Shown in pieces: positions 1 through 5,837 of a stretch of 7,491 nucleotides of DNA; position 1 is the first letter of the stretch; each line of letters opens with the position of its first letter. The stretch covers positions 1 to 7,491 of the forward strand of contig CAMTFT010000073.1 of the NCBI GenBank assembly GCA_947071365.1, read 5' to 3'. Below the pieces are notes generated by a model, which worked only from the letters and a program-made list of their open reading frames with translations, was not told the origin of the DNA and made no database searches. Position numbers and translations under genes: made by a program. Source of the stretch: an uncultured bacterium (GTDB taxonomy: Bacteria; Bacillota; Clostridia; Lachnospirales; Lachnospiraceae).

Positions 1-47
1 CTACACCTATTAAGTCGTCGGCAGCGTCAGATGTGTATAAGAGACAG
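1..47 (+). other. Illumina Nextera i5-side adapter (not biological)
   Basis: The first 47 bases are library adapter. Bases 1-6 (CTACAC) are the end of the P5 segment, 7-14 (CTATTAAG) look like an 8-base i5 index (I recall it as Nextera XT index S518), 15-28 are TCGTCGGCAGCGTC, and 29-47 are the 19-base Tn5 mosaic end AGATGTGTATAAGAGACAG. Genuine sequence begins at about 48. The ATG at 31 lies inside the mosaic end and opens a false in-frame extension of the first gene. Confidence 0.98.
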
Positions 48-65
48 TATCAAAAAAAGTCCGAA

Positions 66-72
66 AAGGAGG
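66..72 (+). promoter_or_regulatory. Ribosome binding site that fixes the start of the binding-protein gene
   Basis: A consensus AAGGAGG lies 9 bases before the ATG at 82. It shows that translation starts there and not at the adapter-borne ATG at 31. Only 34 bases of genuine sequence precede the gene, so the operon promoter and any operator are outside the window. Confidence 0.9.
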
Positions 73-81
73 AAAAGGTAT

Positions 82-1167
82 ATGAAGAAATTGGTTTCTT
101 GTGTGGCAACAGCAGCTTTGCTCGGTTCTTTGACGGTTATGGGGGGTATGACTGTCGCAGCCGAAGAAGCGCCGGAGATTTCAAAGATTGTAACGGTACT
201 GCCGAATGTACGTGGTGATGGTGGAACACATGACCTTGCCTGCAGAGCATCTGAAGCAATTGCAGAAAGTATTGACGCAGAGCTGGATATTATCGAACTG
301 GGAACAGCAGTGACAGATTCTGCAAAATGGGAAGCTGCTATGTGTGATTTGTGTGAGGAGGACTATGATCTGATTATCACAGGCGGTTCTCTGATGAAGG
401 ATACGATTCAGATCGTGGCTCCGATGTATGAGGATGTTCCGTTTATCTGCTACGATGTAAATCTGGATTTTGATACAGTGGAAATGCCCAATGTTTACTC
501 TATGGATTTCTATCAGAATCAGGCAGCTTACATGGCAGGTGTGATTGCGGCTAATATGACGGAGAGCGATTATATCGGTTTCGTAGGCGCAACAAAGATT
601 CCGGTAATCTATGACTTTATGGTTGGCTTCATCGCAGGAGCTCAGGAAGTCAATCCGGATATCAAAGTAGCGGTAGCATTTACAAATGATTTCAACGATG
701 CGACTCTGGCCAAGGAACTGGCTATGGCGCAGATCGATGATGGCGCTGATATTGTATATCCGGCCTGCGGTAATGCGGCAGCCGGCGTATATGAGGCAGC
801 CCGCGACAAAGGTGTTTATGCGATTGGAAATGACCAGGATGTGGCGACAAAGTATGCGGGCAGCGATGAGAGTATCCAGAAGGTGATTCTTGCATCTGTT
901 ATGAAGAAGGTAGATAATGCCGTAACTACCGCTTACGAGCGTTACGTTGCCGGTGAGCTGCCGTTTGGAACACAGGAGACAGTAGGTGTGGCAACAGATG
1001 GCGCCGGAATCGTAAAGAATGAATATTACGAAGAAATGCTTCCGGATGAAGTGAAGGCTGTAGTATCTGAGTATGAAGAGAAGATTACGAATGGCGAGAT
1101 TGAAGTTCCGACTGCAATCGGTATGGAAGCGGAAGAAATTGATGCGCTGATCGAATCTGCACAGTAA
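82..1167 (+). CDS. BMP/PnrA-family ABC transporter substrate-binding protein, probably nucleoside-type
   Basis: This 361-residue protein should be the extracytoplasmic ligand receptor of the importer encoded downstream. Residues 1-27 form a signal peptide: MKK, a hydrophobic stretch, then Val-Ala-Ala before Glu-Glu, which fits signal peptidase I. BMP-family landmarks are visible: YQNQAAYMAG near 144-153, IGFVGATKIPVI near 165-176, a DFNDATLAKE segment matching the family's 'F-x-D-x-x-x-x-KE' region, GVYEAARDKGVYAIGNDQD near 235-253, and a LASVMKKVDNAV helix after it. Family members such as PnrA bind purine nucleosides; a few relatives bind riboflavin, but the hydrolase downstream favours a nucleoside. 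Odd points: no usable lipobox cysteine, five cysteines in the mature part (54, 88, 91, 123, 229), and a non-standard segment (GDGGTHDLAC) where the family usually has a D-K-S-F-N-like motif. The upstream in-frame extension to base 31 is adapter. Confidence 0.93.
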   Translation: MKKLVSCVATAALLGSLTVMGGMTVAAEEAPEISKIVTVLPNVRGDGGTHDLACRASEAIAESIDAELDIIELGTAVTDSAKWEAAMCDLCEEDYDLIITGGSLMKDTIQIVAPMYEDVPFICYDVNLDFDTVEMPNVYSMDFYQNQAAYMAGVIAANMTESDYIGFVGATKIPVIYDFMVGFIAGAQEVNPDIKVAVAFTNDFNDATLAKELAMAQIDDGADIVYPACGNAAAGVYEAARDKGVYAIGNDQDVATKYAGSDESIQKVILASVMKKVDNAVTTAYERYVAGELPFGTQETVGVATDGAGIVKNEYYEEMLPDEVKAVVSEYEEKITNGEIEVPTAIGMEAEEIDALIESAQ

Positions 1168-1204
1168 TCTTGACAGAGCTTTATCAGCAGAAGGATCAAA
1201 AAAG

Positions 1205-1241
1205 AGAGGAAGGCACGTATAAATCTGCCTTCCTTTATTTT
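1205..1241 (+). terminator. Hairpin with T-rich tail between binding-protein and ATPase genes (terminator/attenuator)
   Basis: AGGAAGGCA (1207-1215) and TGCCTTCCT (1226-1234) pair as a perfect 9 bp stem around a 10-base loop. One A-T pair and one G-T wobble extend the base, and the tail reads TTATTTTC. This is an intrinsic-terminator shape. Because the next gene clearly belongs to the same transporter, I infer partial read-through, which would yield more binding protein than membrane complex. An A-rich run before the stem could let it act on the other strand as well, but no gene there would need it. Confidence 0.75.
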
Positions 1242-1284
1242 CTCAAAGAACTTAGGATTTCAACACACGGATGGGGGACTTAAA

Positions 1285-2856
1285 ATGAGAGAAGGTTCGG
1301 TACAGCCGGTAATCGAGATGAAAGGTATCACAAAGATTTACCCAAATGGCGTAATTGCAAATAAGGACGTGGACTTTTCAGTGAAGGCCGGCGAGATACA
1401 TGCAGTTATGGGAGAGAATGGAGCCGGAAAATCGACCCTGATGAAAATGCTTTTCGGTCTGGAGCGGCTGGATAAGGGGCAGATTTTCTTTCAGGGAAAA
1501 CCGGTATCTATTACCTGTCCGGCAGATGCGATCGCGATGAAAATAGGTATGGTACATCAGGAATTTATGCTGGTTCCGTCTCTGACTGTGGCAGAAAATA
1601 TGATGCTGCGGGAGGAACCGGTGAAGGGAATTTTTATTGACCGTACAAAGGCGGTTGAAGAGACGGTAAAAATTTCGGAGAAATATCATCTGCCTATTGA
1701 CCCGCAGGCCAGAATCTGCGATCTGCCAGTAGGTATGAAACAGCGGGTGGAGATCTTGAAAGCGCTTTACCGGGGAGCGCAGATCCTGATTCTGGACGAG
1801 CCGACAGCGGTTCTCACACCCCAGGAAACGGAGGAATTGTTCCGGCAGTTGATCATCTTAAAAGAAAACGGACATACGGTGATTTTTATTTCGCATAAGA
1901 TTCGGGAGGTAAAACAGATCTGCGACAGGATCACGATCCTGAAAAACGGTCTGTCCATGGGAGTCTATGAGGTAAAGGATATTACGGAGACCGATATTTC
2001 CAGGCTGATGGTGGGCCGCGAGGTGAAGATGAAGCTGGACAAGAAGTCAGCAAAGCCGGGAAGAGTGGTGCTGAAGGCGCAGCATTTGTGTTACGGATAC
2101 GGGGAAGGAAAGCTGAAGGTAAACGACGTGAATTTCACGGTGCGAAGTGGTGAAATCGTTGGAATAGCAGGAGTAGAAGGCAATGGCCAGAGAGAACTTC
2201 TGGAAATGCTTACAGGGCTTCGCAGGATTCAAAGAGGAAAAGCTGAGATTTCCGGGCTGGATATTGCAAAAATGTCTATTCGTGAGATCCGCGATAAGGC
2301 AAAGACGGCATATATTCCACAGGATCGACTTGTGTTCGGAGTGGCGACAGAGGCTACCATCCGGGAAAATTTGTTGGACAACCGTTTGTCACATGAGGAA
2401 TTTTCCAGAGCGGGCGTGATGAAGGAAAAAAGCCTTACTGAAAAGGCCAGGGAATTGATTCGGGAATTTAAGATCAAATGCGGCGGAGAGAAACAGACGG
2501 TGAATATGCTCTCCGGCGGCAACATTCAGAAGGTAGTAGTGGCCCGGGAGCTTTCGATGCCAAGAGATCTGATTATCATTGATCAGCCTTCCCGGGGTAT
2601 TGATGTCGGGGCGACGAAGTTCATTCATGAAAAAATTTTTGAGCTGCGGGATGCCAATACGGCGATACTGGTAAGCTCTGCTGACCTGCAGGAAATTATG
2701 GAACTGAGCGATTCCCTCTTTGTCATGTATGAGGGAGAAATTGTGGCATATTTTAAAGATCTGAACGGGATAACGGAGGAAGAGCTGGGAGAATACATGC
2801 TTGGTATCAACCGACAGTCTGACGAGGAAATCAAGGAGGCATTTTATGAGCAATAA
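1285..2856 (+). CDS. ABC transporter ATP-binding protein with two nucleotide-binding domains (nucleoside/sugar-importer type)
   Basis: This 523-residue cytoplasmic ATPase energises the importer. NBD1: Walker A GENGAGKST at 43-51, Q-loop Gln92, signature LPVGM at 147-151 (the family usually has LSVGM), Walker B ILILDEP with Asp171-Glu172, and switch His204. NBD2: Walker A is degenerate (GVEGNGQ, 296-302, no Lys-Ser/Thr), the signature LSGGN at 409-413 is intact, Walker B reads IIIDQP with Gln434 in place of the catalytic Glu, and the switch His is replaced (VSSADLQE). This asymmetry is normal for the sugar/nucleoside class and leaves one competent hydrolysis site. Length is typical for the family. 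The ATG at 1285 is preceded at 7 bases by a modest GGGGG site; a second in-frame ATG at 1318 would cut into the conserved IEMKGITK start and is less likely. The gene ends inside the next one (11 bp overlap). NupO-like proteins are the closest named relatives. Confidence 0.96.
   Translation: MREGSVQPVIEMKGITKIYPNGVIANKDVDFSVKAGEIHAVMGENGAGKSTLMKMLFGLERLDKGQIFFQGKPVSITCPADAIAMKIGMVHQEFMLVPSLTVAENMMLREEPVKGIFIDRTKAVEETVKISEKYHLPIDPQARICDLPVGMKQRVEILKALYRGAQILILDEPTAVLTPQETEELFRQLIILKENGHTVIFISHKIREVKQICDRITILKNGLSMGVYEVKDITETDISRLMVGREVKMKLDKKSAKPGRVVLKAQHLCYGYGEGKLKVNDVNFTVRSGEIVGIAGVEGNGQRELLEMLTGLRRIQRGKAEISGLDIAKMSIREIRDKAKTAYIPQDRLVFGVATEATIRENLLDNRLSHEEFSRAGVMKEKSLTEKARELIREFKIKCGGEKQTVNMLSGGNIQKVVVARELSMPRDLIIIDQPSRGIDVGATKFIHEKIFELRDANTAILVSSADLQEIMELSDSLFVMYEGEIVAYFKDLNGITEEELGEYMLGINRQSDEEIKEAFYEQ
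2833..2839 (+). promoter_or_regulatory. Ribosome binding site for permease 1, inside the ATPase gene
   Basis: AAGGAGG sits 6 bases before the ATG at 2846, within the last codons of the ATPase gene. It selects that ATG over an in-frame ATG at 2801, which would add 15 hydrophilic residues and has no comparable site. Confidence 0.88.
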
Positions 2857-3919
2857 ACAATTAAATCAGGTATTTTCCGTTGTAAAAACATTTCTTGCCA
2901 TTGTAATTGCCATGCTGGTCGCCTTTGTGGTTATCCTGATCGTGAGTGAGGAGCCGCTGGAAGCGCTTCATGCGTTTTTGCTTGGGCCATTTACTTCGGT
3001 AAGAAGAATCGGGAACTTAATTGAAAATACGATCCCTCTGATCTATGTAGGGCTTGGTGTCTGTGTGCTGTGGGCCACAGGAAAAAGGACACTGTCCGGC
3101 GAAGGCTGTTACTATTTTGGCGGATTGATGGCCGCGCTTGGTTCGTTGAAGATCTGGTTTCTGCATGGGAAAAGCCTTACGGTGGTATCCATGCTGCTGG
3201 TGATCGTTGTCTGCGGCCTGCTGGCATTGCTTCCGATGCTGGTAAATTTAAAATACGGAACGGACGCATTTGTAGTGTCACTTCTGTTTAACTACGTAAT
3301 GTTTTACGTTGGAAACTATATTTTCAGCAATTATCTGATGGATATTACGTCTACCTCATCCGGTTCCTATGAGCTTCCTACAGACAGCTTTCTGCCGACG
3401 CTGATTCATGGAACGAAGGTAAATGCAAACCTGATCTTTGCGCTGCTTATGATCGTGCTGGTGTGGTTTTTCATGTACCGGACAAAATGGGGGTACAGCA
3501 TCCGCCTGGTGGGCCTGAATCCGAACTGTGCAAAATATATGGGAATCAATGTGTTCGCCGTATGTATTCTGGCTCAGTTTATCGGCGGTGGCATCAGCGC
3601 TTTTGGAGGCGGTATGGAAATGTTTGGCCGGAATCCCCGGTTTGCCTGGTTCTCTTTGACGAATATGGGCTGGGACGGCATCATGGTGGCGACACTTGCG
3701 AAATATAAACCGCAGTACATTCTGCTTTCCGCGCTGTTTCTGGGATATGTGAGAACGGGAGCAGATATTATGAACCGTTCTTCCGATGTGGCCAGTGAGA
3801 TCGTTCTGATTATTCAGGCAGTCATGATCCTGTTTATCGGTGCAAGCTCGTTCCTGGCAGGCGTCCAGCAGAAGCTTCGGGTAAAATACAACGAGAAAAC
3901 GGTTGAAAAGGAGGCGTGA
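2846..3919 (+). CDS. ABC transporter permease, BmpC/NupP-type (permease 1)
   Basis: A 357-residue integral membrane protein, the larger of two permeases that would form the channel. The first membrane segment is near residues 15-33; a short periplasmic-type stretch (EEPLEALHAFLLGPF) follows, as in NupP relatives; several more hydrophobic segments continue to about 345. The cytoplasmic loop at 212-236 (RTKWGYSIRLVGLNPNCAKY...) matches the family's 'R-x-V-G-x-N-P-x-A-A-x-Y-x-G-I' coupling loop. GTDAFVVSLLFNYV near 137-150 corresponds to the usual 'G-x-N-E-V-I-x-T-x-M-L-N-Y' segment. Odd point: where relatives carry a GLFNIGAEGQ-like motif after the second hydrophobic block, this protein has WATGKRTLSGEGCYYFGG (75-92); only the Gly-Glu-Gly core survives. 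The gene overlaps the ATPase by 11 bp, and permease 2 starts 2 bases after its stop. Confidence 0.93.
   Translation: MSNKQLNQVFSVVKTFLAIVIAMLVAFVVILIVSEEPLEALHAFLLGPFTSVRRIGNLIENTIPLIYVGLGVCVLWATGKRTLSGEGCYYFGGLMAALGSLKIWFLHGKSLTVVSMLLVIVVCGLLALLPMLVNLKYGTDAFVVSLLFNYVMFYVGNYIFSNYLMDITSTSSGSYELPTDSFLPTLIHGTKVNANLIFALLMIVLVWFFMYRTKWGYSIRLVGLNPNCAKYMGINVFAVCILAQFIGGGISAFGGGMEMFGRNPRFAWFSLTNMGWDGIMVATLAKYKPQYILLSALFLGYVRTGADIMNRSSDVASEIVLIIQAVMILFIGASSFLAGVQQKLRVKYNEKTVEKEA
3908..3914 (+). promoter_or_regulatory. Ribosome binding site that chooses the start of permease 2
   Basis: AAGGAGG ends 7 bases before the ATG at 3922 and only 1 base before the in-frame GTG at 3916. The spacing makes the ATG the real start, although the GTG gives a frame two codons longer. 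Confidence 0.88.
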
Positions 3920-3921
3920 TC

Positions 3922-4875
3922 ATGGGAATTTGGGGAAATATCTTTTCGGCAAGTTTTTTGTACACGGTGATTCGGGTTTCCACGCCCCTGATTTTTGCCA
4001 GTCTGTCATCCCTGATTGCAAGAAAGGCCGGCGTAACAAATATTACGATTGACAGCACTATGCTGATGTCGGCGCTGACAGGCGTTCTTGTAAGTGCTTT
4101 TACAGGTTCCCTGTGGTTGGCACTTTTCTGTGGAATGCTGGTAGGTATCACAATGGGAATTTTTATGGGGTATTTTCATATTATGATGAATACCAATATG
4201 ATTCTTACCGGTGTGGCGATCAATACCTTTACGAATGGTGCAGTCGTTATGATTCTGTATGCCTTTACCGGAGATAAGGGTTCGTCCTCTATGATCAAAA
4301 GTCTTGGAGTGCCCGGAGTGGATATTCCGCTGCTGAAGAACATTCCGGTTTTGGGAGAGATACTGTCAGGTCACAATATTTTTACATACGTGGCATTTTT
4401 GCTGGTGATCGTGGTGTGGTTTTTGATGTACCGTACCCCGCTGGGTCTGCGCATCCGTGCGGTAGGTGAAAACAGCAGTGCTGCGCGTTCCGTGGGAGAG
4501 AATCCAACGAAGATCAAGCTGATTGCACTTGGACTGAGTGGATTTTTCGCATCATTGGGCGGCATGTACCTTTCCATGGGTAATATGCAGGTGTTTATTG
4601 TGGGAATGACCTCCAGCAGAGGTTTCATCGGTGTGGCAGCGGATGCTATGGGACGCGGAAATCCTGTAGGTGCCATGCTGGCTTCCCTGTTGTTCGGTTG
4701 TGCGAATGCAGTAGGAAATGTACTTCAGATCAACTCATTCTCTACAGATGTTGTAATGGCAATTCCGTACGTGGTATCCATTGTTGGAATTATCGTTTAC
4801 TCCGCGAGAGAAAAGCAGAGAAGAGAAAGCAGGATCAAGCGTGCAATTGCAGAGGCGGAGCGGATGCAGAGTTAA
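3922..4875 (+). CDS. ABC transporter permease, BmpD/NupQ-type (permease 2)
   Basis: A 317-residue membrane protein and the second channel subunit; its length is usual for NupQ-like permeases. It is hydrophobic from about residue 8 to 295, then ends in a charged tail (AREKQRRESRIKRAIAEAERMQS). The cytoplasmic coupling loop RTPLGLRIRAVGENSSAARSVG begins at 171. SRGFIGVAADAMGRGNPVGAMLASLLFG closely follows the family's 'GRGFIALAAMIFGRWNPLGA' region. Odd point: the normally strongly conserved 'AGVVNIGLEGMML' segment reads AGVTNITIDSTML (36-48), so the Gly-Leu-Glu-Gly core is lost. The gene follows permease 1 with a 2-base gap and precedes the hydrolase by 11 bases; the stop codon TAA forms part of the next gene's ribosome site. 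Confidence 0.94.
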   Translation: MGIWGNIFSASFLYTVIRVSTPLIFASLSSLIARKAGVTNITIDSTMLMSALTGVLVSAFTGSLWLALFCGMLVGITMGIFMGYFHIMMNTNMILTGVAINTFTNGAVVMILYAFTGDKGSSSMIKSLGVPGVDIPLLKNIPVLGEILSGHNIFTYVAFLLVIVVWFLMYRTPLGLRIRAVGENSSAARSVGENPTKIKLIALGLSGFFASLGGMYLSMGNMQVFIVGMTSSRGFIGVAADAMGRGNPVGAMLASLLFGCANAVGNVLQINSFSTDVVMAIPYVVSIVGIIVYSAREKQRRESRIKRAIAEAERMQS

Positions 4876-4880
4876 GGAGG
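4874..4880 (+). promoter_or_regulatory. Ribosome binding site for the nucleoside hydrolase
   Basis: AAGGAGG overlaps the TAA stop of permease 2 and lies 6 bases before the ATG at 4887. It rules out the long upstream extension of the frame to 4698, which is permease-2 sequence read out of frame. Confidence 0.9.
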
Positions 4881-4886
4881 GCGGAA

Positions 4887-5837
4887 ATGAAAAAAATACC
4901 TGTTTTAATTGATTGTGATCCGGGACATGATGATATGTTGGCGCTGGTGCTGGCGCTTGGGAATGAGAGGCTGGATGTAAAGGCAATTACAAATGTAGCG
5001 GGCAATAAGAAGATTGAGAAGGTAGTCAGAAACACTCTGAATATTTTAAATTACTGCGGGGTAGAGAAAGAAGTGGCGGCTGGAGCCCACTGCCCCCTGG
5101 TGCGGGAATATAAACGGTTGGATACGGATGGAGCACATGGTGTCAGCGGACTGGATGGCTTTGATTTTCCAAAAGAAAATCCACTGCGCTGCTCATCCCG
5201 GCCAGCGATTGAGGTAATGGCGGATGCTTTGAGGAAAAGCGAGGAGAAGGTCACAATGATAACGACGGGGCCGCTTACCAATATGGGGCTTTTGATTCGG
5301 GCGTTTCCGGAGCTTTGCAGAGAAAAGATAGAAAAAATCTCCATGATGGGAGGAACGTGCCATTATATTCTGACGAAGCCATTTATGGAATTTAATGTTT
5401 TTTTAGATGCAGAGGCATCAAAGATCGTGTTTGAAAGCGGCATTCCTATCACCATGTTCGGGTATGATGTGACGTACAGGACACTGCTTCCGCTGTCGTA
5501 TCTGAAGCAGCTTGACGAGGTAGGCAACCGCACCGGGCATATGGTGTCCAGCCTTTTGCAGACCTTTGCCAGATTACATAATCAGGTGTGGCCCAGTGTG
5601 GATGGATGTCCGGTGCATGATGCATGTGCAGTTGCCGGTGTCATTGATCCCGGTATTGTTACAAGAAGTGAAAAAATGTATGTAGAGATTCCGCTGGAAG
5701 CGGGGGATCTTTCGGGGGCTACCATCTGTGACTATGCGCACCGCAGCGGTAAAACGGCAAACGTGGAAGTGGTATTTGAAATGGATAGAGAGATGCTGCA
5801 GGATATGGTTATGGCATCTGTAAAGGCGCTGTCATGA
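4887..5837 (+). CDS. Ribonucleoside hydrolase, inosine/uridine-preferring (IU-NH) family, RihA/RihB-like
   Basis: A 316-residue cytoplasmic enzyme predicted to cleave the N-glycosidic bond of a ribonucleoside, giving free base and ribose. The calcium-binding motif is clear: DCDPGHDD at 9-16 (Asp11, Asp15, Asp16), in the DCDPGHDD form found in E. coli RihA/RihB and not the DTDPG form. Other family marks: TNVAGN 35-40, HGVSGLDG 84-91, TTGPLTN 125-131, MGG 153-155, MEFN 167-170 (the usual AEFN ribose contact), and the C-terminal VHDACAVA with His244-Asp245. His84 and His244 match the histidine pair linked with pyrimidine-capable group I enzymes; true base preference is not readable from sequence. 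Length is standard. A small departure is LDAEAS where DPEAA is usual. It lies 11 bp after the importer permeases, so it most likely processes what they import. Its stop overlaps the next start (ATGA). Confidence 0.95.
   Translation: MKKIPVLIDCDPGHDDMLALVLALGNERLDVKAITNVAGNKKIEKVVRNTLNILNYCGVEKEVAAGAHCPLVREYKRLDTDGAHGVSGLDGFDFPKENPLRCSSRPAIEVMADALRKSEEKVTMITTGPLTNMGLLIRAFPELCREKIEKISMMGGTCHYILTKPFMEFNVFLDAEASKIVFESGIPITMFGYDVTYRTLLPLSYLKQLDEVGNRTGHMVSSLLQTFARLHNQVWPSVDGCPVHDACAVAGVIDPGIVTRSEKMYVEIPLEAGDLSGATICDYAHRSGKTANVEVVFEMDREMLQDMVMASVKALS

Noticed and set aside
31..81. N-terminal extension of the binding protein beginning MCIRDS
   Set aside because: Starts in the Tn5 mosaic end of the adapter; the ATG at 82 has a consensus ribosome site and a proper signal peptide.
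91..102. LVSC at residues 4-7 of the binding protein as a lipobox
   Set aside because: It fits the pattern by letter but lies before, not after, the hydrophobic core of the signal peptide.
33..218. Small + strand frame beginning MYKRQ
   Set aside because: Starts in adapter and runs out of frame through the binding-protein gene; no ribosome site or recognisable content.
1170..1200. TTGACA at 1170-1175 as a promoter -35 box for the ATPase gene
   Set aside because: No acceptable -10 box at 16-19 bases; the TATAAA at 1218 is far too distant and sits in the hairpin loop.
1271..1288. Five-codon mini-frame (ATG at 1271, TGA overlapping the ATPase start) as a leader peptide
   Set aside because: No ribosome site of its own, and it covers the ATPase gene's own GGGGG site; most likely chance.
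1870..2760. Degenerate second ATP-binding domain as evidence of a decaying ATPase
   Set aside because: Loss of Walker A lysine, catalytic Glu and switch His in NBD2 is normal for nucleoside/sugar-importer ATPases; NBD1 is intact.
2801..2845. Upstream start for permease 1 at 2801
   Set aside because: Adds hydrophilic residues from out-of-frame ATPase sequence; the ATG at 2846 has an AAGGAGG at proper spacing.
2389..2853. 154-codon - strand frame opposite the ATPase gene
   Set aside because: Shadow of a strongly conserved gene, with no ribosome site or family features.
3916..3921. GTG start for permease 2 at 3916
   Set aside because: Only 1 base from the ribosome site; the ATG at 3922 has 7-base spacing.
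4698..4886. 63-codon N-terminal extension of the nucleoside hydrolase
   Set aside because: It is permease-2 coding sequence in another frame; the hydrolase family begins right at the ATG at 4887.
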